A DNA stretch of 64,000 nt from Monilinia fructicola (GCA_008692225.1 VICG01000015.1:1319001-1383000), one strand, 5' to 3'; numbered from the stretch's first letter, positions 48,611 through 62,330 are shown. Notes: a model not told the origin generated them from the letters alone. Made by a program: numbers and translations.

Positions 48611-51600
48611 GGGTTCGCGAGACAATCTGGCGGGGCCTGGGGGGGGGGGAGGGGGCTCCTTGCGAGTGATCATACTGGCGTCCCATTCCCAGCGTCCCAC
48701 GTTTTTATAAATCCACCCCGCTGGCTATCTTGGTATTCTGCCACTTTAACCTGGGGCGTACAAATTAATCATAACTGATCGGATAATGAATGCTGACTCG
48801 AGGAAGCGAAGAGGTGAGAAGATGTATCTACACATGGAAGTTCTTGGGTCAGGGTATATCACTCATAGACGTGCATAACGTGGCACAAGCATCCCATTCG
48901 GTGGAAATACCCACGTACATCCGCAGGTGCTCCCTGGTATATCGCTACCAAGTCGAACACGGCAGAACTGCTGGTTGACCACACCCCATGATGTACCTGT
49001 TACCGTGATATCACCTCACACAAGGGGTAACTAGGTTATTTATTCATCGGCCACCGCGACCAGCAACCCATCGCATCTTTCACACCACCTTCACGGTTCT
49101 CCCGTGCCGGCAAACGACCACCGAGCCAGCGTCCCGCAAAGACAGGCGCGAAGATCACAGATTCCATCTCTCGACCGCATGCCCAACCTTGGAAGATCGA
49201 GGGCCAAGCGCAACACGCATGGAGGGATCCCGTCCCCCGGCGAGCAGAGAAATTAGGACTCATGGCATCCGCAATTGCTGCGTCGGTCTTGGGGCTCCCG
49301 CGATGCCGTGGGGGGATCTCGATGGCGGTGCAGGTGCGGATGGCGCTAGGCATAGGTATCACGCTGGAAATTGCCCATTGGCAGTGGATCTCTTAAGCGC
49401 AATAGGGGGAGGGGGGTTTCCCGGCCGTCGCGTTTCGCATGGCCGTTTGGACATGGATCGCTCGTTGTGTTTTGTGGTCGAGTGGTAGATGCATGGTGGT
49501 TCTTGTGGATACCTACTTTTACTGTGTGTATCGTATTGGGGAGGGAGGGAGGGAGGTGCCAGGGATATGGATATGGATGAGCTTTTGAGTATTTGAAAAT
49601 TTGGGTCTGGATCTAGGTTTTTGTAAGGGGGTGATGATGATGGAAGGGAAGGTCGTAGGTTATTGTTTGAATGTTGGTTGTATTGATGGGATGAATGGAT
49701 GGATGGATGGACAATAGATGATTGTGGCTTGATGATCTTCTAAGTTTTGAGATCGAATACAGTAGATGATATATTCACGTATTATGAAGTTTTATCTATC
49801 TATTTATTAATTCATCAAATACATGATGATATGTCCAACTCCCGGTCCCAAGATTATTCAACTTCATCGAGCTTATTCGAGGTGCTCGGCTTGTTCAACC
49901 CAATCAAGCGAGTAAGGTTATATGAATGAATCCTTTAATTGAACGAATGAATGGATGAATAACTCTAAAGTAACCTTGGAAGTCTTGTTACTACCTCCCT
50001 ACCTATCCTACACGCCGCTATCCTACTACCTCCCTAGGTACCTACAAGTACTATTACTTGTGTTGTACTCCGTAGACCGGTTGGTTCCCGGTGGTAATAA
50101 TCATACAAAAATAGAAAGCGGTCAAGGAAATACTAAGCAACGGGGAACCGTGGAACCGTGGAACCTGCCATCAAATCCATCTCCTCTGATATATTTATCC
50201 AAGGGAAGGATGAAATTACAATTACCACGCCTCAATTTAATTAATCTCACCTCTCGCCTTGCTACCGGTATGGAAGTATCGAATATCATTTTTCTCTGGT
50301 ACCCGTTCACTTGTTCACTTGTTCCCTCATTCCCTTGTTCCCTCATTCCCTTGTTCCTCGTTTCCCTCACCCCCTTGTTGATATGGATTATCAAACTAAT
50401 AAACCTACCAAGTACATCCCGGTCACATTATCACTGCTGCCTAGAGATCCATGCCGCTTTTTGCCAATATTCTCACAAGGCGCATTTCAACATCAAAATC
50501 TCACCTTCCTTCGTATCCATTTCTCTCTCCTCTGTCTATCCAATTCTCTCCATTCTCTCCATCCATCCCCTTCATCGACGCAATACACCCGACTTGGGGA
50601 ATCATCTTACACCAAATCTCTTTGTCTCTTTTGATTGTTGTTGTTGTTGTTGGTGTTGTTGTTATTATCAATATTCTTCACCGGCCACGAGTTCACTAAC
50701 GCGTTCTTATCCTTGGATTTGGTCCAATCGAGGTTCATACAACCAACCACCAACCAACCATAAGGACAAGGACAAGGAGAAGGAGAAGGAGAAGGACAAT
50801 TACAACCACAACCACAACCACAACCACAACTACAACCACAACCACATCAAATACTTAACAATTCTGGTGTAATTTGTGAAAGTACTTACTGACCTACCCA
50901 CTGACTTACTTACCTACCCTACTTCTCAACTTATATCCTGCAATACCTCCTCCCTCATTCGTCGTTGATCCATTTGGAAACTTCAGAACTTCCAGGCAAC
51001 CACGACCATACCTCTTACCCCCCCTTACCCCTTCAACAAGCCTTCATATTGGACTTGACCCTCCTCCCTCTTGATTTCGACCTCTCGCGCTTCCTCTCTT
51101 CTCTTCTCTTCTCCTCTCCTCTCTTCCTCTTCCTCTTCTTCGTCCTCTCTTCTAGCACAACTATTAGAGAAACCCCCCTTCTCCTCCCCTTCATTATTAA
51201 TCAGCACCTCGATTCGATTTCAAAGCATACCCGTGGACCAACCAAAACATCAGAACACTAAACTAGAAGTCGGCAAGAACCTCCATCTATTGTCGTCTTT
51301 CTTTGTGGCCTTCCTTGATTTTACCACCTCGTGCACCTCGTGGAATAGATAAGATTCTTACTTTGAGAGAGAGGGCTCACAGCCTCGGGAAGCTGGAGTT
51401 GGTTGTACAGCGAGTTGGTTTATTTGTATGGTTTGATTCATTTCCTCCCCATACTTACTACATCCATCTATCCATCCATCCACCCATCCATTGATTCCAC
51501 AATCTTCTCAAATCAGCTTCGGTCAAGCTTGAAAAAACAATCAATTGTTGGTGAGAAAGTCTATATATATATATATACATATATATATGTGTATATATGG

Positions 51601-51816
51601 ATTGACCAATCTCGACCATACATTTTCTTGTCTCCACACCGAAAGCTACTTTCACCTCTTATATTTGTATTTATACCACATTCATACTCCGAAACGGGTT
51701 CACACTTCCCCATTTGTGACTCACATTTCTTGCATGGAATAAAGAATCCTTGGGGCTAATCAATCATATCCTAGTCTTCGAGTATTTCGCAATTCTACAA
51801 GACCTGACCACTCAGG
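48611..51816. other. gene-free region and probable long leader of the zinc-finger gene
   Basis: Holds a G10 run near 48640-48650, pyrimidine-rich tracts (CCCTTGTTCCCTCATT repeats 50320-50375; CTCTTCTCTTC 51095-51150), a TTGTTG run 50636-50665 and CCACAA repeats near 50805-50845. Frames here come from simple sequence. The last 1-2 kb may be the untranslated leader of the gene at 51817. Confidence 0.5.
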
Positions 51817-54498
51817 ATGTCGTTCACAAATCCCCGAAGAACTACAAAGACCACATCTACTACTGTGACTCCTCCTGCGAATGCGTCAGGCCGCCCAGCA
51901 GTTAATACTACTATGGCTTCCCTTCGCAAAGGTGCCACTTTTCATTCACCTTCTTCTCCTACGAACGAAGTCGAAGAAGGTCCTTTTAACCTCTCGTCCT
52001 CCAACGTTCGTTATCCAGTCTCGAATACCATACCGTCGAATCACACAAACGTCGGGCGGCCGATGCTATAGAATCCTTCGACCTTACTGCCGTTGGCAAT
52101 CAGTCTTCTTCTACGACACCAAGTCGACGCTTCCGTGACGAGTCTGATCCCGTTCCTCGAGGTGTCGTCAACGTCGAGAATCCTTCCACCAAACCATACG
52201 ATACACCATTGATGGAAGGCATTATGCCATCAGAGAACTCATCCCTCAGACGTTCATCACGTCGTCGCACTACTCCTAGATATGCAGACAGTGGTCTTGG
52301 ATCATCTATCGGATCATCATCATCGACCAAGAAGATCTCCACCGATGACAATGATTTCAAATCTACCAAGCCATCAACTGTCACCAGATCGGCCGACGCT
52401 TCATCTGCAAATATCAAGCGTCTCCCCAGACTTAGTGCTCGCACAACCCATAGCATTCACAAGCATATCTTGAAGCCACTCCTAGCAAAGAAGCCTTTTC
52501 AGAGACTTGCATCCTCTCGTCGAAGATTGCCCAAGACGAATTCACCAGAAGGAAATCGTCTGTCTCCGTGATTTGGAGAAGACTTTAATCTTTACAGCAC
52601 CTGTAAGTGAAATCCATCATGATGTTGCTCGGGGAGTTGCTCACTGGTTCTCGCAATTGAAGAAGTACACAAAGAGCGCCGCCCTGTACCTCGACTTTTG
52701 TCTGGAATCGATTCGCTGCATACAAGCTACCGTCGAACTTGTGAATGAACGGGAGCAAGTACGACCTAACGATCGCCCATATACTAACGGATACTTCGTC
52801 GATCTTGTTGAACAGATTCAGCAATACGCTGAACAGGTCCGAGAAGCCAAGGAAAAGGAGGAGAAAGGAGAATCTTTGGACGAGATGGATGCTCACCCGT
52901 ATGTCCCCTCCTTTCAGTCTTCAGTTCTGGGGTCTGAGAATTTACTAATCACTTTGTTTTGCAGATCTGATGAGATCAAGCTTCATGGTGGTTTGACCAG
53001 AAATGGTCGACCAGCTGAACTTGTCCGCATCAATAAAAAGACTGGCAAAGCCGTTTCCATCGCCACTGGCAAACCAATCGACATGGATGATGATGACAAC
53101 AAGTCGATGAGATTCAAACGATCCTTGAGTGAAGTAGCTGAAGATGAAGAGTCAGTGATGAGATCGATGGCTCGTCGAAAGAAGGATGCCTCTGCTGCTG
53201 AGCTCGCTCCAAAATTTTGCCGTGAACCGGGATGCGACAAATCTTTCAAACGTCCATGTGATTTGACTAAGCACGAGAAGACTCATTCCCGCCCATGGAA
53301 ATGCCCAGTTACGTCATGCAAGTACCACGAATATGGCTGGCCAACGGAGAAAGAGATGGACCGACATCAAAACGATAAACATTCGGCCGCTCCTCCTCTC
53401 TTTGAGTGTCACTTCAAACCGTGCCCATACCGATCGAAACGTGAGTCCAATTGCAAGCAGCACATGGAGAAGGCTCATGGATGGGAGTATGTTCGATCGA
53501 AGAACAATGGAAAGAATAGACCTGCTGCACCAGCTGTCATTCCCAATGGTCTTCCTACTCCACAGGCCACAATTATTCACACTCCTGGAAGTGACTCGAA
53601 CCAGGGGTCCCCCATCATTGGTGATGAGGAGACGCTTTACGAGAACACCTCCTTATATACTGCCAATCACAGCATGGACTTCTTCCCTTCATTCCCTGCT
53701 GAGATGAACATGTTCCAACCTCCACAATCGTTGAACATTGAATACTCGCCCGTGACGGATAATTCTTATTCCACAGATGGCCACTCGCCATTTGACGCAA
53801 ACTCTCCCTTCAATCCCACATCCGTTCTGGGTGCTCAAGATCAATTCCAAGAGAACATGCAGTCGTTCTCGTCGAACAATGATGAGTGGGCCGCTTATGA
53901 GCAGACTGATCTTTACAGTGCTCCAGCTCAAATTCAAATGCCCTCCAATCATCAAATCTACCAGGAGATCATGGGTCAAAATGCCATGGCATTCGAGACA
54001 TCTGGTGTCCTATACCAAGGACAGCAACAGCACCAAAATCAACAAAGTTATCAACACTCGCAGCATATGGCACACATCTCACCTATCGGTGAAGGAAACA
54101 CAATGCTTTACACGCCAAAATCTATGCAAGATTTTGATGAAGGCTTTGAAGACTTTGTTCCAGACAACACTCGCATGACTGCCAATGGCGTTCAGGACTT
54201 TCAACTCTTCTCTGCACCTCAGCAACGACACAACAGCCATGCCACTCCACTCTTTGGTGAGATCACTCCTCAAGTACCACTTGGATTTCCTGGTATTCTT
54301 CCCCAACATTTGATTGCATTTTATGCTCAAACCGCAGTGAATCCTGCCGCTAGTACTGGAAACCATCAACCACAAAATCACTACCAGCCTCACCACCATC
54401 AACATCAGCAGCAGCAGCAGTCGCATCAAAACATGAACATGAATATGAACATGACGATGGATTGGTCCTCTGATGAATATGGTTATGGCAGCCATTAA
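51817..54498 (+). CDS. Q-rich C2H2 zinc-finger transcription factor
   Basis: Starts MSFTNPRRTTKTTSTTVTPP. The N-terminus is Ser/Thr-rich and disordered. A conserved helical segment follows (IVCLRDLEKTLIFTAP; WFSQLKKYTKSAALYLDFCL), a non-zinc-finger region possibly for protein contacts. Three zinc fingers lie at about 53218-53485: CREPGCDKSFKRPCDLTKHE; CPVTSCKYHEYGWPTEKEMD; and CHFKPCPYRSKRESNCKQHM. The C-terminal third is rich in Gln, His, Asn and Met (HHHQHQQQQQSHQ), activation-domain-like. Intron 52899-52964 (66 bp, TTTACTAATC branch) is in frame without a stop. Two frame breaks (about 52044 and 52505) cancel, leaving 871 residues. Targets unknown; I do not assign a name. Confidence 0.88.
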
Positions 54499-55479
54499 AC
54501 CACAAATATGAATCATGGATGAAACCGTCTTCTCATCCCAAACTTCTAAAATGAGCATACCTTGTATCAGCATATTTGCAATTTTTGTTATCGTTGGCGT
54601 GTTTTTTGTTGAATTTTCTCAAATCAGGCTTGCGAAAGTTATGAGACTTGTTTCTTTCCTCTCAAATTATTTTTCTTAATGATTGACGAGCAGTGGTTAA
54701 TTTTCCGGTGTTGAAAGATGGAATGGCTTGGGATGGATTTATTGGACGGTGGATGTGGAATACGATAGATGGATGGTCTTCTTACATCTCGACGGGTGAA
54801 TCAGCGACCGGGGACATATTCTACGACTTTTTCTTTCTTCATGGGGGAGATGCCAGATTATGCAATTTTGCAGATAGATCTCGCGTTTTACAGTAGCGGG
54901 GTTTGATGGATCTTTGTTTGATTTCATTTCACTTGGGAGCTAAACTGATTCGGAGGGAATTGGTGTGTCTATTGGATGGGATGTTATGGGTCGAATGGGA
55001 TTGGATGGAGCGTTCTTGAATTAGGGTGTTGAAATGATTGGTGAGTGCTGTAAGGATTGGTAGGGAGGAGGAGCAGTGGTGAACAGAGTGACGGGATTTG
55101 GAAAGATTTTGAAGACGGAGGATGGAATAAGACACAAGACAGAAATACTTATGATTATAAGAATGAGAATATTACCATCTTGATTTTAAATTGTTCGAAT
55201 CTCTTACTTTTATGACTTGTAATTGATGATAGGTGATGATTGTATTGAGTGACGTATGTATTTCGAATCTTGAATGATAAACACCATGACAATAGCATAA
55301 TAATCTTCATAATGGTTATTCCAGCTATCTGTTATCTACCATGGAATCCATATAAGTCATCACCGCCATCCATGGATGGCCTCGTGCTCATCTTATATAA
55401 TCGGGGTACTTATCGGTAGTTAGTTAGGTAGGTATATCGGCCTTGATGTAATGAAGCTACTTGGTTGGTCGACTGTACA
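54499..55479. other. 3' flank of the zinc-finger gene
   Basis: No coding signal on either strand. TGATTGTA/GATGAT-type low-complexity sequence near 55215-55245. Confidence 0.45.
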
Positions 55480-56700
55480 TTCACGGTACCTCCCTCCATC
55501 CCTCCCTCCCCCCTTCCCCTCCCTACCTAGCCATGAATGCAATGCAATCCAATGCATAACCCGCTGAAAGATGCAACGTGGGAAATCGATCACCCACTCA
55601 ACCTCGACGGCCGCCAGAGGCACGTTCATCTGCGTCACGTGTCCGGAGAGGACCTCGTCGTGAAACGGCGGGTGTGGCATCGAGCACGGCTCTATGGTTG
55701 GAAGATGCCGGCGACGCTCTAACAAGAGCGACTGCTCGGGATGGGATGGATGGCGAGCGATCGGAAGCGACTGGCGGGTTTCGACGACGGGGGGCTCCTG
55801 TCTGTCGTTGTGAGATCGCGTTCGTGGGCATCCGGGTTCGAGGTTGCGAAGGCGTGGGGGAAAGATGGCGGTGGATGGATGACGCGTGGGGAAACGGGGG
55901 GACGAACGGAGAGCTTGGCCGGCCCGGAGCGATGGAGGGGTCATCGCAGGGATGCTCCGGCTGCTCATGATATCGCGAAATGACGTTCTGCCTCTCGAGG
56001 CCCTTGGCCAGTGTCTCTTTGTGATTCATCGGGTGAGAGAGACGCCCGGAGAGACAGCGGCATCGTCCACGCATATCGAGAATGCCCGCGCCGTCACGGC
56101 GTCATGGCGTTGACGTTAACGTTAACGCCACCACGGGACAGAATCATCATCATCTGCAGACGAACGAACGAACGAACGGTTGCAACCTCGAGGACCCTCG
56201 TGCCGCGCCGCACGCACGCACGCACTCGATGCCCCACGCCACGACCCCGCATCTAAACGCAAAGACAACCATCGCGTCGACGGCCAAGATCGCGATAGAA
56301 GCTAGCCGCGGCCTCAACGCAACGCAGCGCAGCGCAGCGCAATACCCAGGAATCACTCTCGCCCCTGCCGCGCGAAACACGGAGCTACTTCTTTTCCTGC
56401 TCCGTCCTGCGTCTCAACGGGATGCTTGGCGGATGCAGGGTCTCTCCCGGCTCAACGCACCGTTTGTCCCATGTCACAAGAGGGACGGTTTACCCCCGCT
56501 CGCAGCGCGTGCGCGTGATTCGCGTTGCGTTTCACGTCATGCTCTGTTCCGCGCCTGGGGATGGAAGTTCGCGCCTGGGATGGAAGTTCGCAGCTGGATG
56601 TTCGTGTGGATGGTGGGAGGGTGGGGGTTGACGTTTGCGTTTGCGTTTTTGGGGTGGCGTGTTGCGCTGCGCTAAGCTGCGCTGAGCTGCGCTGAGCTGA
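55480..56700. other. GC-rich island without a convincing gene
   Basis: Composition switches from AT-leaning to clearly GC-rich with many CpG steps. It contains short arrays: ACGTTAACGTTAACG near 56114, GAACGAACGAACGAACG near 56160, CGCACGCACGCACGCAC near 56209, and GCAGCGCAGCGCAGCGC near 56325. Frames open on both strands simply because stops are rare here. No motif or splice structure supports a gene. Confidence 0.6.
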
Positions 56701-57515
56701 GCTGAGATGGAGGGGGTTGGCGGTCTGGGAGGTTTCTCTGGAGAGTCATCATCATCATCATCATCATCATCATGACAGCATGCTATAATGGAATCGAACC
56801 CTTTTGATTTCTGAAGCAATTAGTGGGTACGCATGCATATACGAGGAGTAGTAGGAGCTTCTCCTCAGCGTTTCTATCGGATCGTCGGAAGGTCCGTTTG
56901 GGGCGTTGTGTGAGTTTCTAGACGGCTTTCAAATGCTCATGTAGGGGACCATTCTCAAGCACATTTTGATTCTATTCGTTTTCGGTTTTTTAATATTTTA
57001 ATATTTTTATAATATCAAGGTTTTTTATCGACTTGATTTTGATCTTATTGATTGTGAATTCATAATAGTATTCGCTATTTCATCATCATCATCGTCATTA
57101 TCATCATCGTCATTATCATCATCGTCATTATCATCAACGTCATTATCATCATCATCATCAAAAATCAATCATCTCAGATTATTCAAATACTTCGCCAAAG
57201 TAAATTGCATTTTCGACTTCGCTTGTGCCCCTATTTTGTCACAGGCGTCTTTTTTGTGTTATGGGAATCTATTGATTACGTTGAATTGTCAATAGCTCTA
57301 CTATTGGTACTGATAACGATGCAGATAATAATTATAACACTAATAAATCTCTGATATATCAAAAGACGCCTCAATCGACCTAGTTCATTAGATCAAGGTC
57401 AACAAGCCAAAATCCCCCCCCCCCAAATGGTTCATTGATCTAAAGTCATTGCATAAACTCCATTGGTATAAATCACACTGCCAAGACCATAAACTCTAGC
57501 AGACGGTTCTAGATC
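56701..57515. other. intergenic region with trinucleotide and 15-bp repeats
   Basis: Begins with GCTGA repeats, then (ATC)n at 56748-56773. A 15-bp tandem ATCGTCATTATCATC with four copies lies at about 57091-57150. Otherwise AT-rich with a C-run near 57412-57424. No gene. Confidence 0.6.
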
Positions 57516-58413
57516 TCATCCCAATATGTCATAATCTACATGACAGTAGAGTATACCATGTACAAATACCATGATGATAGTAATATAGTATTTGAAGCGA
57601 CTATCTGAACGCGTTTTCTTTTGGGGGAGCGTTGTCTCCCGAGAGGAGACTGCGGCTATGAAGTGGTAGGCGATCGAGAAACGCGGGAGAAGACGCTTGG
57701 TGGGAAGATATTTCTCGTTTCTCGATCCTGCAGCGTATAGGTGTGAAGCGGCTGGTAATCTATCTATGATTGATTCTTCGGCTATTTCAGGGGGCCTGTA
57801 TAGTGGGTCTTCAGATGGTTCGTCCCCGTGTAGTTCGATCACGCTTCTTATATCCGGCTCTTTTGGTGGCCTCACTAAATTCAATGTCGATCTGTCATCG
57901 GGCCTTTTGTAAACTCATCTGTGGATTCTATAGCTAGTACATCGACCCCTATTGATTCACCTTGACGGTGTGTCGTGGGAGATCCCCCATGTCAAGAACC
58001 GATAAACGGTGCATCTTCAGCTCTTTATGACGGCACGATCGCGATGTCTGAGTCCTTGAACTTGGGGGTTCTTTGCTTGATTTGGGTTTTGGGCGTGGTC
58101 CGACCTTGAGAGGTAGATCTGCTTCGGATCGGGGAGGTGTAGGAAGAATAGGGGAGAAGTGCAAAAGGAGATTGTGGGCTGCGGGTAAATGATAACCAAC
58201 GACTTTGTCACGAAGCTGAGAACTAAGAGCGATAATTAGCTGGGGACTAGTGTTGCGGTCACGGTGTTTCTTTTTGCTGGACGAGTGTTGCAGGTTGGTT
58301 CGATGGTGGTGGATGGGAAGAGTGGATTCAAACGGAAGATTAAGAAGAGGAAGAAGAGGATGGTAAAAGTTCAGAGTCGGATTGCTGTTCGGAGTATGAA
58401 GACTCTCATTTGT
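57516..58413 (-). CDS. hypothetical protein, poorly resolved
   Basis: The longest clean part is LVRPPKEPDIRSVIELHGDE to SRFKYY at 57590-57884. Upstream on the same strand a second open stretch reads SKKKHRDRNTSPQLIIALSS, QLRDKVVGYHLPAAHNLLLH and LPTPPRSEADLPLKVGPRPK before a stop near 57953. The two can be one gene only with frame breaks near 57880-57960. No start Met is visible upstream of 58413. Pro/Ser/Lys-rich; no known domain. The opposite strand is also partly open, so the call is weak. Confidence 0.35.
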
Positions 58414-60038
58414 TTATAAATGGTGTAAGTTCTGGTGGTGCTTTTTCAGCGATGTATGATTGGTTTGAAGAAAGATATGATGAAGTAGACACTGCGGTCA
58501 CTTTAGATGAAGAATTCTGTGATGCTAGCGATGGTAATAGTGATGACGAAGTGACTCTGCTGAAGAAAATACTGACGCGGAAAACGTTCGAGCTTCGATG
58601 CATAACATAATCGTGAAATTGAAGATGAAAAGGAATCTGACATTTCTTCTATTTCAAGCTTGAGGAGTATATCCACAGCAGAAGTCTCTAAGCTTGATCA
58701 TCAAGATCTTTTCCTCAATACATGGATCGTCAAGATGAAAGCACACAAGATAACTTTTCTGGAAATAAATTGAAACAATAACTCTCATCCTACGGATAGT
58801 CAGACACATCAAGTCCACAAGATCCCTACAGTAACGCACTGAATGATGATTGCTTCTACATGGACCAATCACAGCACCCATTCCTGCAAAAACACCCGAA
58901 AATGCTGCAGAAATCGCTCCCGACAACACCGAAGCTTCCTTCCCATCACGTTGGCCAAAATCTCATCTTCCCCTCGATCGAGATCAGTCCGTGCTCTCCT
59001 CAATTCCAACCTACCTTACGCGTGATGCAGTGAAAACAGAAGCGTTTCCCAACATCATTCTCCACAAATCGGAACTCACCCTCCCACCTTCTCGCACGCC
59101 TGGTCTTCCAAGAGCGCCGCATGGTTTCATCCCCATTCTCTGCAATTTCGTAGCCTCCAAAATATCTGGGCAAGACCCCAGCATACCTCCAAAGTCCTGG
59201 GGATACGCACAGAAGCAATTCACACCTGATTCACCGCCGAGGAATCACAGGTCGATATACTTTCACAGGCTCCGCACGCTTATCTTGCGGTTTTGGAGGC
59301 CCGGCAATGATTGGGGGTGGAATTGCTTGTGCGCTATCATTGTCACTGGCTCTGAGATATAGTTATTCTGGCGCGCGGAGATGGAAGGATAGAGAATGGG
59401 GTTTTGTGGGCAGGGTTGAGGATGGGCTTTTTTGTATCCGGCAGAGTCACTTGCTTGGAAAAAGGGTGGGTGGGGATCGTGGATAGATTGTGAGGGCTGT
59501 GGAAGGTCAGGATTATTGATTGGAAAGTTGAGATTGAGGAGTTGCGTTTCGTTGTTCGAAGGTTGTGGGCAGGGTTTTGGAGATAGTGAAGTGGATTTTG
59601 AATTAGATTTGAATTTGGAGGCGGGGCTCGAGTTTGATGATGATGAGATGATGATAACCTGGAAGAAGGGGGGAATTTGTATCATCGTATTCAAATGTAT
59701 TGAAATAATAAGAATAAAGATAGTGATCTTGGTGCTGGATTTGGGACTCGTGATAAGGATCTGGTTGAAAAGCAGACGATTTCTAGATGGGTAGCTCTGA
59801 AGGAGCTTCAGACCCTTTTGGGAGAACTGGAGATATTTCCGGTTCTGTTAAGCTTCAAAGACAGACTTATAATGATGCGTTAGAGGCATATGTTGAGGCT
59901 AGTTATATGCCGCATATCCAGCGCCAAGAGCTTCCCATTCCTGAACATACGGTGCTGCACCAATACGAAGAAGCATATGAAATGGCCAAATCCCACATGT
60001 CCCTCAGCCCTGGGTATCCAATTAGCACGGAAGACTAG
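58344..60038 (+). CDS. hypothetical protein, several frame breaks
   Basis: Successive coding-like stretches run in one direction. An acidic N-part has EEEEEDGKSSESDCCSEYED and MYDWFEERYDEVDTAVTLDE (58344-58608). Next comes EDEKESDISSISSLRSIST near 58625, then a 170-codon frame at 58850-59362 (AKTPENAAEIAPDNTEASFP). A possible membrane segment, GGPAMIGGGIACALSLSLAL, lies near 59300. The C-terminal part is QRQTYNDALEAYVEASYMPH to GYPISTED, stop at 60038. I cannot give exact exon borders. Family unknown. Confidence 0.35.
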
Positions 60039-61140
60039 ATGGGGTGTCTAGAGATTGTCAAAAACACCCCGAGGATTCAGAACTCTGTCAACCTCAGCAA
60101 TTGGATGAGAGACCAAATATTTACTTGGAAATGAATTGCCGGAAAACAATCGCTCACAGATGAAAGAAGAGGAGATTCAGAGAAAAAAGTGGGAAGAAAC
60201 GCCAATTTGAAATATCTCGCGTGAGAGAAAGATTGCCTAGGAGCGTGATATCAAATCATTCTTCCTGTTCAGCGGGCGGGGATGGAAGTCCCTTTCCAAA
60301 TATCAAGTAGTCTCACCATTATATTAAACTTATCAGATATAAACTATGGGATGTCTTTTTTATCCTTCGGCTGCGAAATACTTGAGCAGCTACTCCGCTC
60401 AACAAAAGAGTCTCTTCATGAACGAGGTTGCTGGGCATACACACTTTATGTGTTGACAGTCCTCAACTGGAGGCTACATATGGCTAGCGACAGCCAGCTC
60501 CTTACAGTATGAATATTAGAACTTGGGTTTGAAACTTGGGACGACGGGAAGTTCTCTGACTATTGAAAAATGCAGCATGTAATCTTGTGACGCAATCTAT
60601 TCGAATTCGTGGAACATTATATCCAAAGGGTGACTTCTATAAACATCGCTGTTGCCGGGATCGCATTACTAACAATAGAACGATTAAGATTATTTCCAAA
60701 AATGATGTGAAAATCGCATCTCAACATGGCATGAAAGATTCTATCAGTATCATTCATGATATTCTATCTGCTGACTCCAAATTCCCCTGAGATTGAGGTT
60801 TGTGACTAATTAGTGGATAATGACTGGCCTTCTAATTCATAGCGATAGCTATATATGAGATATATTGATGTATGGGTAAGCAGAACGAGATTATCAAAGT
60901 GCACCCAATGAATGAGTCAACCATTCTGAAAGTATCTCTGATGAGATTTCGTAATAAGCAAACCTGGAGCGATAGTTCACTTAAAGGCATCTACAGCATG
61001 GATGTCTCGCCATCTAACCAAGTCCCATGAATAATGGCGAGGCAAAATGAATTCAAACACAGTATTCTATTTCCATACATACATCCATCCTCAATTCCTC
61101 ATTCAACAGGACGACTCTAGTGAATAATCAGCCAGATTAT
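60039..61140. other. gene-free region
   Basis: Between a plus-strand hypothetical gene and the 3' end of a minus-strand one. Only short frames without motifs (60282-60512, 60563-60790). Confidence 0.45.
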
Positions 61141-62330
61141 CTACACATACCCCCGATACCTGTGCCCTCCAAAACCATTTCCACTCTCATACCCATACTC
61201 CCAATTTCTCTCCCTTTCCCACTCCCTCATAATCCTAGGTCTTGTATATCTCTCCATATCTCTATCCCTGTCCCTGTCACTCCCCCCAGCCCTATTTCTC
61301 CTACTCCTATCCCTCTCGCTCTCTCCCACCCTTCCAATCTCCCTTTCCACCATCCGCTCAACTCTCTCTTCAACCCTTTCTACCCTCCCCTCAACCCTAT
61401 CCTCAAATCTAGCCATTCTAACTTCTCTTTCATCCCGTTCCTTTAACCCACACATTCCTCCTTCTCCCCTAACACCCACCAGCCTCTCAATTATCCCCTC
61501 CCCCACCCTATCATCAACCTTACGTCTGACCAACCCACCATCCAACCCCCTCTCCCTCTGCAATTCCAAAGCTTCAATCCTCCTCCTCATGTCCTCATCT
61601 CGATCCCTATCACCACGTTGCGACAACCCACGTGCAAGTTCCCCATCCATGTTAACCCAAGAATCTGCAAAGACACGTCCAGGAACAGTACCACCAGCAC
61701 CGATAATTCTCAACCCCACTCCCTCCACCCTGCCTTCTCTCCTCCCCTCCTCCCTCTCAGACTTCATCTGCAACCCTTAATCTCGCCCCGAACCCCATTC
61801 AACCCCCCGCTCAACTTCTCAATTTCCTTTTCGCTCGCAACCTCCTTCTCCCTTTCCAATTCCTTAATCCTCGCCGCCAGCGCGGCCGTCGCAGAACCCC
61901 CATTTGTACGCGTTTCGCCATTGCTACTGCTGTTACCGAGATTCAAGCTTGGCGCTGCGCCAGGAGCAGAGGAATGAGAGAACGTCGTATTTAACCCCTT
62001 GAATCTCTCGCCTAATCGCTGTATGACGTCGATGTTGTGGAAAAGATCTGAACAACTGGGTCGTCTTTCCCTTTCTCTTGCCCGCTCTCGCTCTCGATCC
62101 CTTTCCTGTTCTATTCGCTCTCGTTCTTGAGCGAAATACATATTTTCATGGTGAGGATTGATGGGGATGAGAGTTGGTTCTACTACGTATGTAGGTGATC
62201 GATAGGGAGGAGGAATAGCATCGACACGAATAGTCCGCTCGGGATATCTTTCTTTGGGAGATTTGGGCCGCTCAAACATCTTGCCTTTGGTTGATTTTTT
62301 GCGAATAGGGTAGAGGATCGGCCAGCACAT
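61141..62330 (-). CDS. Arg/Glu-rich coiled-coil protein of unknown function
   Basis: The likely start is MFERPKSPKERYPERTIRVD at 62279; an in-frame Met is at 62330. A Pro-rich N-terminus (IPPPYRSPTYVVEPTLIPIN) precedes an ER/DRERER charged run, a segment SCSDLFHNIDVIQRLGERFK, a Ser/Asn/Gly-rich linker and a coiled coil (LAARIKELEREKEVASEKEI). The second half (61141-61773) is dominated by R/E heptads (MARFEDRVEGRVERVEERVE) and ends GFGGHRYRGYV. One frame break near 61775 joins the halves to roughly 380-396 residues. Low complexity prevents a family call. Confidence 0.6.

Noticed and set aside
55578..56675. Many long frames on both strands in the GC-rich island
   Set aside because: Stop codons are rare in GC-rich DNA; overlapping frames on all strands with Arg/Gly/Trp bias are not coding.
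56767..56850. Possible minus-strand tRNA with GGGTTCGATTCC resembling a B box
   Set aside because: No matching A box at the right distance and no foldable acceptor stem could be found.
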